A stretch of DNA of 5,899 nucleotides from JAHFIW01 sp035495855 (GCA_035495855.1 DATJFD010000048.1:1-5899); one strand, 5' to 3'. Positions 1-4,600 are shown, counted from the first letter of the stretch. The notes: generated by a model from the letters alone, not told the origin. Made by a program: numbers and translations.

Positions 1-369
<369 letters not shown>

Positions 370-401
370 AGTCACACCCTGGCGGATGTGCTTCCATAGT
401 T

Positions 402-424
402 CCCGTGACCTTGCGGTCGCCGGG
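402..424 (-). other. GNRA-capped hairpin just upstream of mature 16S
   Basis: The minus strand reads CCCGGCGACC, then a GCAA tetraloop, then GGTCACGGG. The four inner pairs (GACC/GGTC) and four outer pairs (CCCG/CGGG) are separated by a small internal loop. It lies about 33 bases before the mature 16S 5' end. Its likely role is leader folding or processing, which is inference. Confidence 0.5.
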
Positions 425-515
425 TACTCAGCTAGTTGATCCCGAGGAATAGAATCCTATTCTTCCGACGCCGCTTGACACGGACATCGGAACCTTTTCA
501 GGCTGTCTCGTTCAC

Positions 516-528
516 ATTGTCAAAGTTC
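516..528 (-). promoter_or_regulatory. boxA-like antitermination site in rRNA leader
   Basis: The minus strand reads GAACTTTGACAAT. It resembles the boxA core (TGCTCTTTAACA and the TTCTTTGACAAT form common before rRNAs) at which NusB-NusE nucleates antitermination. Its place inside an rRNA leader supports the call. A competing candidate is the TGCTCT sequence at 613-618, directly at the foot of the first leader hairpin. Confidence 0.45.
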
Positions 529-558
529 TGGTGTCCCGGACCTTCCGGAACTTCCCGC

Positions 559-587
559 ATGGTACGTTCGACGCTTGGAAGCGTCAA
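559..587 (-). promoter_or_regulatory. possible second rRNA promoter (P2)
   Basis: On the minus strand TTGACG (582-587) is separated by exactly 17 bases from TACCAT (559-564). The -35 is 5/6 and the -10 is 4/6 to the sigma-70 consensus. Tandem promoters are usual before rRNA operons. The -35 end and spacer form a perfect inverted repeat, GACGCTT/AAGCGTC (570-585), so the site could instead be a leader hairpin. Confidence 0.35.
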
Positions 588-612
588 GTGCGGCCCAGGG
601 CGGAAAATAAGA

Positions 613-650
613 GAGCATCGAGGCGACCCGTTTACGGGTTTCGAATGCTC
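613..650 (-). other. 5'-terminal stem-loop of the rRNA leader
   Basis: An outer stem pairs GAGCAT-CGA (613-621) with TCG-ATGCTC (641-650, one bulged A). An inner stem pairs ACCCG (626-630) with CGGGT (635-639) around a TTTA loop. On the minus strand it begins one base after the predicted transcription start (about 651) and is followed by TCTTATTTT, so it might also act as a weak attenuator. Confidence 0.55.
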
Positions 651-657
651 GTCGGAG

Positions 658-686
658 AGTATAAGGCCGCTCCAGCTCAATGTCAA
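658..686 (-). promoter_or_regulatory. rRNA promoter P1 (TTGACA-17-TATACT)
   Basis: On the minus strand a perfect -35 TTGACA (681-686) lies 17 bases from a -10 TATACT (658-663), placing the start near 651. Upstream bases 717-735 are AT-rich for this genome (AAATTAGCGAAATTT) and could act as an UP element. It is the strongest promoter in the window together with the identical hexamers before khpA. Confidence 0.85.
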
Positions 687-744
687 GAGCGACGTCCGGG
701 GGTCATGCCCGCGGGAGAAATTTCGCTAATTTCAGCCTTATTTT

Positions 745-766
745 AAGAAAAACCCCGGCGCTGGGG
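745..766 (-). terminator. intrinsic terminator of the 75-residue membrane protein gene
   Basis: On the minus strand CCCC (766-763), a 6-base loop and GGGG (756-753) are followed by TTTTTCTT. It lies about 31 bases after the stop codon at 798 and separates that gene from the rRNA promoter. The stem is short, but the T tract matches the genome's other terminators. Confidence 0.7.
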
Positions 767-797
767 CCAGGGTCGGAGAGGGCTGGCGGCCGGGCCG

Positions 798-1025
798 TCA
801 GATGACGAAGGAGAACAGCCAGGTGAGGACGGCCGCGGGGATGGTCAGCTCGCCCAGGAACAGGCCGCCGATCACGCAGGGGAAGAACGGGACGTCGACG
901 GGCTGGCCCTTGTAGCGGCTGCCCCAGAACTCGACGACGTATTCGGTGGCGAGGCCGCCGAACACCAGGTTGATGACGAGGAAGAAGAGCAGGATGCCGG
1001 CGAGCGAACCGAAGAGCTTTTTCAT
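798..1025 (-). CDS. small two-helix membrane protein, unknown function
   Basis: The product is 75 residues. The ATG at 1025 is chosen because GGAGGA lies at 1033-1038, seven bases upstream; longer versions of this frame and overlapping ORFs lack such a site. After MKK come a hydrophobic helix (about residues 4-27), a polar loop with acidic, aromatic and basic residues (about 28-46, including W34, R37 and K39), and a second helix (about 49-75) containing GGLFLGE and running to the C-terminus. Under the positive-inside rule the N-terminal lysines are cytoplasmic and the hairpin loop external. I do not recognise a family. It has its own promoter candidate overlapping the upstream terminator, a 5' hairpin and its own terminator, so it appears to be an independent unit next to the rRNA genes. 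One isolated Glu (E59) and one Cys (C50) sit in helix 2. Confidence 0.8.
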   Translation of the reverse strand: MKKLFGSLAGILLFFLVINLVFGGLATEYVVEFWGSRYKGQPVDVPFFPCVIGGLFLGELTIPAAVLTWLFSFVI

Positions 1026-1044
1026 CGGGAATTCCTCCAGGTTG

Positions 1045-1067
1045 CGCGGCGCGGGTGTGTTGCCGCG
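1045..1067 (-). other. 5' hairpin in leader of the 75-residue gene
   Basis: CGCGGC (1045-1050) pairs with GCCGCG (1062-1067) around an 11-base loop. It starts about one base after the transcription start predicted from the promoter at 1075-1103 and ends just before the GGAGGA ribosome binding site (1033-1038). In such GC-rich DNA a six-pair stem is weak evidence alone; it gains weight from recurring at other genes here. Confidence 0.4.
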
Positions 1068-1074
1068 ACGCGTC

Positions 1075-1103
1075 AGCATGCAAGAAAAAACGCCGCTCGT
1101 CAA
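1075..1103 (-). promoter_or_regulatory. promoter candidate embedded in the upstream terminator
   Basis: On the minus strand TTGACG (1098-1103) is 17 bases from CATGCT (1075-1080). The -35 lies in the loop plus last stem base of the terminator of the upstream gene, and the T tract forms part of the spacer. The -10 is only 3/6 to consensus but equals the -10 in front of rpsP. No other promoter is visible for the 75-residue gene. Confidence 0.5.
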
Positions 1104-1110
1104 GCGGCGT
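1085..1110 (-). terminator. intrinsic terminator of the 282-residue gene
   Basis: On the minus strand ACGCCGCT pairs perfectly with AGCGGCGT around a TGACG loop and is followed by T6 and CTTGC. It begins six bases after the TGA stop at 1117-1119. It is the cleanest terminator in the window, and its loop carries the -35 of the next gene's candidate promoter. Confidence 0.92.
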
Positions 1111-1116
1111 CGGGGC

Positions 1117-1965
1117 TCAGACGATGGTCCTGAAGCCGGCGGGGGAGAGCTCGCACACGGGGCGGGCCTCATACTCGAAGACGAGGTCGCGCGCCTCCTG
1201 GCGGGCGATGGCGTCGCAGACCAGACGGAGGAGGTCTTCCTCGGCGTAGGGACGTTTGGAACGTCCCTTGGCGTCGCGGCCGCGGCGTTCGATCTCGCCC
1301 ATCCTGCGGCGGATGGCGGCGGCACGGAGTTCGGCGAAGTCGGACGGACGCATGGTCTCGTCCTTGCAGAGCTCCCTGGCGCGGCGCTCGACGACCGGTC
1401 CGGTAAGTCGCCGGATGTGCTCGGCGAAGGCGCGTTCGGCCTGCTTGCCGGCGCGGCCCTCGACGGGACCGTCGAGGCCGAGGCTCTCGCGTTTGGCGCG
1501 GAGTTCGGGCTTGAGGCGCCTGCAGCGGAGCTCGAGCGTGAAGACCGTCGAGCCTTCGAAGGCGTGGCGCACGCGGTATTCGCCGTCGGGCACGATGACG
1601 TGCGGGCGCTTCGACGGGCAGCGGTGCGGTTCGGGCCGCACCCAGCCGTCCTTCGCGAAGGCGAATCGGACGCACTCGGCGCCGACGCCTTCGATGACGA
1701 GCGGCGGCGCGAGGTCGCGGAGCTTGGAGAACTGGTGGAAGTTGTCCCTCCAGTCCATCACGCTCGCGACAGGCGGGCGCTCCGGCTCCCCGTCGCGGGG
1801 AAGGAAGACGTGGCGGAGCCCGGCGACCCGGGTGCCGATCGTCTCCCAGATGCCCGGCCCCCAGCCGAGCAGGAGATGCAGTCTCGGAAAATGGACCCAC
1901 ATGGGCACGTTCGGATCGGCGCGGAATTCGGTCGGCTGCAGCAGGAACTGACCGTGTCGTGTCAT
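1117..1965 (-). CDS. hypothetical protein of 282 residues
   Basis: The start is set at ATG 1965 because AGAGGAGAT sits seven bases upstream and a good promoter lies at 2015-2043. The reading frame is open 30 codons further, but that would run past the predicted transcription start and lacks a binding site. The N-terminal half (about 1-150) is mixed, with many Trp, Phe and Pro residues (WVHFP, WGPGIWE, MDWRDNFHQF) and looks like a compact beta-rich fold. The C-terminal half (about 155-255) is strongly charged and helical, rich in Arg and Glu (RRRMGEIERRGR). It has no signal peptide or membrane segment and few cysteines. The charged helical half could bind nucleic acid or a partner, but that is only a guess. 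I do not recognise a family. Promoter, ribosome site and a perfect terminator all frame it as a single-gene unit, so it is almost certainly expressed. Confidence 0.88.
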   Translation of the reverse strand: MTRHGQFLLQPTEFRADPNVPMWVHFPRLHLLLGWGPGIWETIGTRVAGLRHVFLPRDGEPERPPVASVMDWRDNFHQFSKLRDLAPPLVIEGVGAECVRFAFAKDGWVRPEPHRCPSKRPHVIVPDGEYRVRHAFEGSTVFTLELRCRRLKPELRAKRESLGLDGPVEGRAGKQAERAFAEHIRRLTGPVVERRARELCKDETMRPSDFAELRAAAIRRRMGEIERRGRDAKGRSKRPYAEEDLLRLVCDAIARQEARDLVFEYEARPVCELSPAGFRTIV

Positions 1966-1981
1966 GGAAAGATCTCCTCTA

Positions 1982-2006
1982 GCGCGCGTCCAGGGCGGGG
2001 GCGCGC
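1982..2006 (-). other. GC hairpin at the 5' end of the 282-residue gene's mRNA
   Basis: GCGCGC at 2001-2006 pairs with GCGCGC at 1982-1987 around a 13-base C-rich loop. It starts two bases after the predicted start (about 2008) and ends immediately before the ribosome binding site at 1972-1980. Alternative register pairings exist, so the exact fold is uncertain. Confidence 0.4.
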
Positions 2007-2014
2007 GACGCGTG

Positions 2015-2043
2015 AAAATAGCATCGGAACGGGCTTCCGTCAA
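2015..2043 (-). promoter_or_regulatory. promoter of the 282-residue gene
   Basis: On the minus strand TTGACG (2038-2043) is 17 bases from TATTTT (2015-2020), predicting a start near 2008 and a leader of about 43 bases. It begins 14 bases after the T tract of the previous gene's terminator. Confidence 0.8.
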
Positions 2044-2056
2044 CATGGCCGGCAAG

Positions 2057-2082
2057 AAAAAACCCCGCGCGGGGGCGCGGGG
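2057..2082 (-). terminator. intrinsic terminator of the histidine-rich gene
   Basis: On the minus strand CCCCGCGC pairs perfectly over eight bases with GCGCGGGG around a CCCC loop, then T6 and CTTGCCGG. It lies about 24 bases after the stop at 2107. Confidence 0.9.
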
Positions 2083-2106
2083 GAGGGAGAGGACGCCGGG
2101 AGGCGT

Positions 2107-2313
2107 TCAGCGATGATGATGGCGCGGGGCGTGGTGCCCGCGGTGGTGATGGTGGTGGCCTGCGTGATGGCGATGATGGCCTCGGTGGCCGTGCGCGTGG
2201 TGCGCTGCCGGGGTGCGACCGTGATGGGGTCGCGCTTCGGCCTGGCCTGGCGAAAGGAGCAGTGCCGCGGCGAGCGCGGCGGGGAGAACGAGCAGTTTCG
2301 CGAGTCGGAGCAT
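2107..2313 (-). CDS. small secreted histidine-rich protein, probable metal binder
   Basis: The product is 68 residues. The ATG at 2313 has GGAGGG at 2318-2323, four bases upstream. Residues 1-27 form a classical Sec signal peptide: basic start (R3, K6), a hydrophobic core rich in Leu and Ala (7-20), and an AEA cleavage site giving a mature start at R28. The mature 41 residues contain about 20 His, mostly in HH to HHHHH clusters, and seven Arg, with no Cys, Asp, Glu or larger hydrophobic residues. Such composition cannot form a folded core and fits a disordered chelator or buffer of Zn, Ni or Cu outside the membrane; this role is inferred from composition, not from a recognised family. Several overlapping frames are open here, but only this one has a signal peptide, ribosome site, promoter and terminator in register. 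It is a single-gene unit between trmD and the 282-residue gene. Confidence 0.82.
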   Translation of the reverse strand: MLRLAKLLVLPAALAAALLLSPGQAEARPHHGRTPAAHHAHGHRGHHRHHAGHHHHHRGHHAPRHHHR

Positions 2314-2360
2314 GATGCCCTCCGTCGGCGGGTTCCAGGGCCGCCGTTCCCTGTGCGAGA

Positions 2361-2385
2361 ACGCCGTCGCGGAAGGCGACGGCGT
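2361..2385 (-). other. 10-bp stem-loop at the exact 5' end of the histidine-rich gene mRNA
   Basis: ACGCCGTCGC (2361-2370) pairs perfectly with GCGACGGCGT (2376-2385) around a 5-base loop. The promoter at 2391-2419 predicts transcription to start at about 2384-2385, so the transcript would begin with the stem itself. No T tract follows in either direction, which argues against a terminator. It may stabilise the mRNA, as 5' stem-loops do for E. coli ompA. Confidence 0.65.
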
Positions 2386-2390
2386 GATGC

Positions 2391-2419
2391 ATCATAGGGT
2401 TTTCTCGCCGTTCCGGCAA
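2391..2419 (-). promoter_or_regulatory. promoter of the histidine-rich gene
   Basis: On the minus strand TTGCCG (2414-2419) is 17 bases from TATGAT (2391-2396, 5/6). It lies immediately after the trmD stop codon (2438), where I see no clear trmD terminator, so some read-through from trmD is possible as well. Confidence 0.7.
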
Positions 2420-2437
2420 CGGGGCGGCGCGGTCGTT

Positions 2438-3118
2438 TCACCCTTTTTTCCTGCGCTTCTTCTCGCGCCAGGCGGCGACGGCGTCGTGCGCGCCGGAGAG
2501 CAGCACCTTCGGGACCTTCCAGGAAACGCCCTTCTTCGGCGCGTAGACCTCGGGCCGCGTGTACTGCGGGTATTCGGTGACGCCTTCCTCGCTGTGCGAC
2601 TCTTCGGCGAGCGAGGCTTTCTTGCCGAGCACGCCGGGCACGTGGCGGCTGACGGCGTCGATCACGACCATGGCGGGCAATTCGCCGCCGGTGAGGACGT
2701 AGTCGCCGATGGAGAGCTCCTCGTCGGCCAGGTTCGCGGCCACGCGTTCGTCGACGCCTTCATAGCGGCCGCAGAGCAGCACGAGCCTCTTATATTTCGA
2801 AAGCCGCACGGCGTCCTTGTGCGTGAACCTCTTTCCTTTGGCCGACATCAGGACCACCCGGGTGCGGCTAGCTTCGAGCTTTGAGCTTTGAGCTTTGAGC
2901 TCCTTGAGCGCCCGATCGAAGGGCTCCACCTTCATCACCATCCCGGGGCCTCCGCCGTAAGGCTTGTCGTCCACTTTGTGGTGCTTGTCCGTGGTCCAGC
3001 CGCGAAGGTCATGCACGCGGACGTCCAAAAGGCCGCGTTCGCGGGCGCGTTTGATGATGGACTCCGTGAAATACCCGTCGAACATCGGCGGGAAGATGGT
3101 CAGGACGTCGAACCTCAT
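2438..3118 (-). CDS. trmD: tRNA (guanine-N1)-methyltransferase TrmD, short form
   Basis: TrmD uses S-adenosylmethionine to methylate N1 of G37 in tRNAs reading CNN-type codons, which prevents +1 frameshifting; it is a cytoplasmic homodimer of the SPOUT class. The family signatures are all present: DDKPYGGGPGM (50-60), LLCGRYEGVDERV (114-126), the cofactor-binding trefoil knot SIGDYVLTGGELPA (136-149), SRHVPGVLG (157-165) and YPQYTRPEVY (183-192). The ATG at 3118 has a modest AAGG seven bases upstream. At 226 residues it is shorter than the 255-residue E. coli enzyme: it ends soon after VLLSGAHDAVAAW with a basic tail (EKKRRKK), so most of the C-terminal helical domain is missing. By hand alignment the catalytic Asp169 position is Glu173, while Arg154 is kept as Arg158. 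A heptamer DNA repeat encodes the linker at about 73-81. No rimM precedes it and no rplS follows. Confidence 0.97.
   Translation of the reverse strand: MRFDVLTIFPPMFDGYFTESIIKRARERGLLDVRVHDLRGWTTDKHHKVDDKPYGGGPGMVMKVEPFDRALKELKAQSSKLEASRTRVVLMSAKGKRFTHKDAVRLSKYKRLVLLCGRYEGVDERVAANLADEELSIGDYVLTGGELPAMVVIDAVSRHVPGVLGKKASLAEESHSEEGVTEYPQYTRPEVYAPKKGVSWKVPKVLLSGAHDAVAAWREKKRRKKG
2876..2901. repeat. tandem heptamer GAGCTTT inside trmD
   Basis: On the plus strand GAGCTTT occurs at 2876-2882, 2883-2889 and 2890-2896, followed by a partial GAGCT (2897-2901) and preceded by a degenerate copy (2869-2875). It encodes the linker KELKAQSSKLEA of TrmD. The unit length is not a multiple of three, so gain or loss of one copy would shift the frame, whereas three copies equal seven residues. 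Confidence 0.95.
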
Positions 3119-3138
3119 GCGTCAACCTTAGCCGCGGA

Positions 3139-3169
3139 CGGGCCCGGGGCGCAAGCCCGGGAACGCCCG
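3139..3169 (-). other. long GC stem-loop in the trmD leader
   Basis: CCCGGGGC (3143-3150) pairs with GCCCGGG (3155-3161, one bulge) under a four-base loop, read TTGC on the minus strand. The stem continues with CGGG (3139-3142) against CCCG (3166-3169). It lies 10 bases upstream of the AAGG ribosome site and is not followed by a T tract, so it is a leader structure rather than a terminator. Confidence 0.5.
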
Positions 3170-3180
3170 CTCCGAAACGT

Positions 3181-3209
3181 TTGAATAAAAGTTCATAATA
3201 TGGTATGCT
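3181..3209 (+). promoter_or_regulatory. promoter of the proline-rich membrane protein gene
   Basis: TTGAAT (3181-3186) is 17 bases from TATGCT (3204-3209), predicting a start near 3216. The ATG at 3205 lies inside this -10, which is why that upstream start is rejected. The region is AT-rich against a GC-rich background and is shared with the divergent trmD. Confidence 0.6.
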
Positions 3210-3223
3210 GGGGACAGTGCTTA
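3195..3223 (-). promoter_or_regulatory. weak candidate trmD promoter
   Basis: On the minus strand TATTAT (3195-3200, 5/6) has only TAAGCA (3218-3223, 3/6) 17 bases upstream. It overlaps the opposing promoter, so the two would compete. It is offered because trmD has no upstream gene on its strand close enough to share a transcript. Confidence 0.3.
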
Positions 3224-3243
3224 ATCCCATAACTTCGACGAAC

Positions 3244-3504
3244 ATGGACGAGATCCATCACGTCGACGAGACGAGCGATTCGACCGCGCTGGTCCTCCTC
3301 GTCGTCATCGCGATCATCGTCGCGCTCGCGATCGGAGGCTGGTATTTCCTTGCTTATCAGCCCGTGCCGGTCCCGACGCCGGTGCCCGTGCCGACGCCGT
3401 ACGCGAACCCGGTGCCGAATCCGTACCCCAACCCGGTGCCGACCCCCGTACCGACGCCCTATCCCGTGCCGGTGCCGACCCCGACTCCGACCCCGTCGCC
3501 ATAG
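3244..3504 (+). CDS. single-pass membrane protein with a PVPTP-repeat proline-rich tail
   Basis: The product is 86 residues, the only plus-strand gene here. ATG 3244 is preferred because the in-frame ATG at 3205 is inside the promoter; an in-frame GTG at 3217 coincides with the expected transcript start. No clear Shine-Dalgarno precedes 3244, so initiation is uncertain. Residues 1-12 are acidic (D2, E3, D8, E9, D12), 14-37 form one strongly hydrophobic helix (ALVLLVVIAIIVALAIGGW), and 40-86 are about half proline in PVP/PTP/PNP units with Tyr and Asn spacers. There is not one Lys or Arg in the protein. The tail should be an extended polyproline II rod, probably outside the cell with the short acidic end in the cytoplasm, though without basic residues the topology is not fixed by charge. 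A strong plus-strand terminator 10 bases downstream supports reality of the gene. No family recognised; it could span or bind the envelope. Confidence 0.75.
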   Translation: MDEIHHVDETSDSTALVLLVVIAIIVALAIGGWYFLAYQPVPVPTPVPVPTPYANPVPNPYPNPVPTPVPTPYPVPVPTPTPTPSP

Positions 3505-3513
3505 CGCGCGTAG

Positions 3514-3543
3514 AAAGCCGGTCTCCTCGAGGCCGGCTTTTTT
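3514..3543 (+). terminator. intrinsic terminator of the proline-rich protein gene
   Basis: AAAGCCGG (3514-3521) pairs with CCGGCTTT (3533-3540), extended inside by a T-G pair and CTC/GAG around a three-base loop, giving a 12-pair stem, followed by further T residues to 3543. It lies ten bases after the stop and faces the terminator of the convergent sigma factor gene. Confidence 0.9.
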
Positions 3544-3554
3544 CGACGCCAAAG

Positions 3555-3578
3555 AAAAACCCCCGCGTTCAGCAGGGG
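3555..3578 (-). terminator. sigma-gene terminator containing the stop codon in its loop
   Basis: On the minus strand CCCCTGC pairs with GCGGGGG (one wobble) around a TGAAC loop, then TTTTTCTTT. The TGA stop of the sigma factor (3569-3571) is the first three bases of the loop, and the 5' arm encodes its last two residues, Pro-Cys. Confidence 0.85.
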
Positions 3579-4474
3579 TCGTCGGTGAGCAGTCTGCGCA
3601 GCTTGGCGAAGGCGCGCTCCTGGATCTGGCGGATGCGTTCGCGGGAGAGCGCTTCGCCGTGACGCGTGTCGCCGGCGAGCGCCGTCGCGGTGTCCTTGAG
3701 GGTGAGGTCGTCCTCGAAGCGGCAGCGCAGCACCGCGGCCTCGAACGGCGTGAGCGACGCCATCGCCCTTCCGAGCGCGGCGAGCTCGCTCGCCTTGGCG
3801 GCGTTCTCGTCGGCGCCGGGACGTTTGTCGGGGATCAGGTCCTGCAGCGTGCGGCTCTGGCCCTCGCCGTCGGCGTGCGCCTCGTCGAGCGAGGCCGCTT
3901 CCTGGACGGCGACGCGCACCTTGTCGATGCGGTCCTTCGGGACGCCGGAGCATGCCGCGAGCTCGTCGTCGTCCGGCAGGCGGCCGTAGAGGCGTTCGAA
4001 CGACTGCGCGGCCTTGGAGAGCTTGCGCGCGGCCTCGAGCGTGTTCACCGGGATGCGGACGTCGCGCCCGTTGTCCTGGCCGTAGCGCAGCACCGCGTGC
4101 CGCATCCACCATGAGGAGTACGTGGAGAGGCGAGTGCCGGCGCTCGTCTTGAAGCGGCTGATCGCCTCGAGATGGCCGATGACCGACTCCTGGAAGGCGT
4201 CATCGAGGTCCACGCCGTTCGCTCGGGAGTGCTTGATCGCCTGCGAGAGGATGAACCGCAGGTTGGCGGTGACGAGCTCGTCGCGCGCGGCGAACTCCTT
4301 CGGCTGGAGCTTCCGCGCGGCCTTCGCCTCCTTCGCGTTGCGGGACTCCTTCGGCGTCCGGCGGGCGCGACGGGCGAGCTTGCGCTCGTCCTCGCGCGAC
4401 TTGATGCCGTGCTTGAGGGCGTTCTGCAGGAAACGAGGGAAGGTCTGGGTGTTGCCGTGCTGTGATCGGGTCAT
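3569..4474 (-). CDS. sigma-70 family RNA polymerase sigma factor
   Basis: The product is 301 residues. ATG 4474 has AAGGAG six bases upstream (4481-4486), so the in-frame ATG at 4501 is not used. Domains: a region 1.2-like segment (about 11-38, FLQNALKHGIKSREDERKLARR), a basic Lys/Arg/Ala linker (39-60), region 2 (about 63-145) with RDELVTANLRFILSQAIKH, DDAFQESVIGHLEAISRF, the STYSSWWMRHAVLR melting motif and RIPVN, region 3 (about 146-218), and region 4 (about 234-296) with LTPFEAAVLRCRF and the RERIRQIQERAFAKLRRL recognition helix. Region 1.1 is absent. It resembles group 1/2 factors rather than ECF factors. Hand alignment to E. coli RpoD shows about eight extra residues in the helix-turn-helix turn (AGDTRHGEAL before SRERIRQI). 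It might be an alternative sigma or a divergent housekeeping one. It sits alone between khpA and trmD with its own terminator and an inverted repeat in the promoter region. Confidence 0.95.
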   Translation of the reverse strand: MTRSQHGNTQTFPRFLQNALKHGIKSREDERKLARRARRTPKESRNAKEAKAARKLQPKEFAARDELVTANLRFILSQAIKHSRANGVDLDDAFQESVIGHLEAISRFKTSAGTRLSTYSSWWMRHAVLRYGQDNGRDVRIPVNTLEAARKLSKAAQSFERLYGRLPDDDELAACSGVPKDRIDKVRVAVQEAASLDEAHADGEGQSRTLQDLIPDKRPGADENAAKASELAALGRAMASLTPFEAAVLRCRFEDDLTLKDTATALAGDTRHGEALSRERIRQIQERAFAKLRRLLTDDPC

Positions 4475-4510
4475 GACAGACTCCTTCGGTTGGAGCGCCA
4501 CGGGATGGAA

Positions 4511-4527
4511 GGTGCGTTTACTGCACC
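4511..4527. promoter_or_regulatory. inverted repeat at the sigma gene promoter
   Basis: GGTGC (4511-4515) and GCACC (4523-4527) are separated by seven bases and overlap the candidate -10 and start region of the sigma gene. A five-base dyad here could be an operator for a dimeric regulator or a short RNA hairpin. The evidence is limited to position and symmetry. Confidence 0.3.
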
Positions 4528-4554
4528 ATGGCCAGAAAAAGGGCCGTCCGTCAA
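4525..4554 (-). promoter_or_regulatory. candidate sigma gene promoter
   Basis: On the minus strand TTGACG (4549-4554) is 18 bases from CATGGT (4525-4530). The -35 is good, within GGCAGGCTTGACG, a context shared with the rpsP promoter; the -10 is poor (3/6). It follows 15 bases after the khpA terminator T tract. Confidence 0.4.
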
Positions 4555-4569
4555 GCCTGCCGGGATACC

Positions 4570-4591
4570 AAAACCCCCGCTCGCGCGGGGG
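4570..4591 (-). terminator. khpA intrinsic terminator
   Basis: On the minus strand CCCCCGC pairs with GCGGGGG under a GCGA (GNRA) tetraloop and is followed by TTTTGG. It starts nine bases after the TAG stop. Its T tract is shorter than those of the other terminators here, so read-through into the sigma gene is possible. Confidence 0.85.
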
Positions 4592-4600
4592 TTCCGTTGA

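Larger units (their letters stand above)
370..657 (-). other. rRNA leader (promoter to mature 16S 5' end)
   Basis: This stretch of about 290 bases holds no convincing gene. It is the transcribed leader between the rRNA promoter and the mature 16S. On the minus strand it contains, in order: a two-part stem-loop at the predicted transcript 5' end (613-650), a possible second promoter (559-587), a boxA-like antitermination sequence (516-528), an imperfect hairpin built on GAATAG/CTATTC (444-465), and a hairpin capped by a GCAA tetraloop (402-424) just before the mature end. The short ORFs here lack ribosome binding sites and good codon structure. Confidence 0.75.

Noticed and set aside
436..746. 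Short ORFs in the rRNA leader
   Set aside because: No ribosome sites, overlap with promoter and leader hairpins, and no protein-like composition.
1966..2055. 30-codon N-terminal extension of the 282-residue protein
   Set aside because: It reaches beyond the promoter and the predicted transcript start, whereas ATG 1965 has an excellent ribosome binding site.
2361..2385. Terminator of trmD
   Set aside because: The ten-pair stem has no T tract on either side and lies downstream of the next promoter; it is better explained as the 5' stem-loop of the histidine-rich mRNA. No clear trmD terminator was found.
946..2397. 483-codon open frame on the plus strand
   Set aside because: It runs antisense through the 75-residue, 282-residue and histidine-rich genes, has Arg/Gly/Ala-biased composition, no ribosome site, and would include reverse-strand terminators. 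Long antisense frames are expected in GC-rich coding DNA.
1979..2419. Alternative minus-strand frames overlapping the histidine-rich gene
   Set aside because: They lack a signal peptide and ribosome site, and one starts upstream of the predicted transcription start; their Arg/Pro/Ser content is typical of shadow frames.
3205..3243. Upstream ATG (3205) giving a 99-residue proline-rich protein
   Set aside because: The ATG lies inside the predicted -10 box, upstream of the transcription start.
3361..3503. Possible CRISPR-like or intergenic tandem repeat
   Set aside because: The 6- to 12-base periodicity (GTGCCGACGCCG-like units) is explained by the PVPTP codons of the proline-rich protein; there are no spacers.
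3350..4114. 254-codon open frame on the plus strand across the proline-rich and sigma genes
   Set aside because: It crosses the strong plus-strand terminator at 3514-3543 and is a shadow of the sigma factor; its start is Arg/Pro low-complexity.
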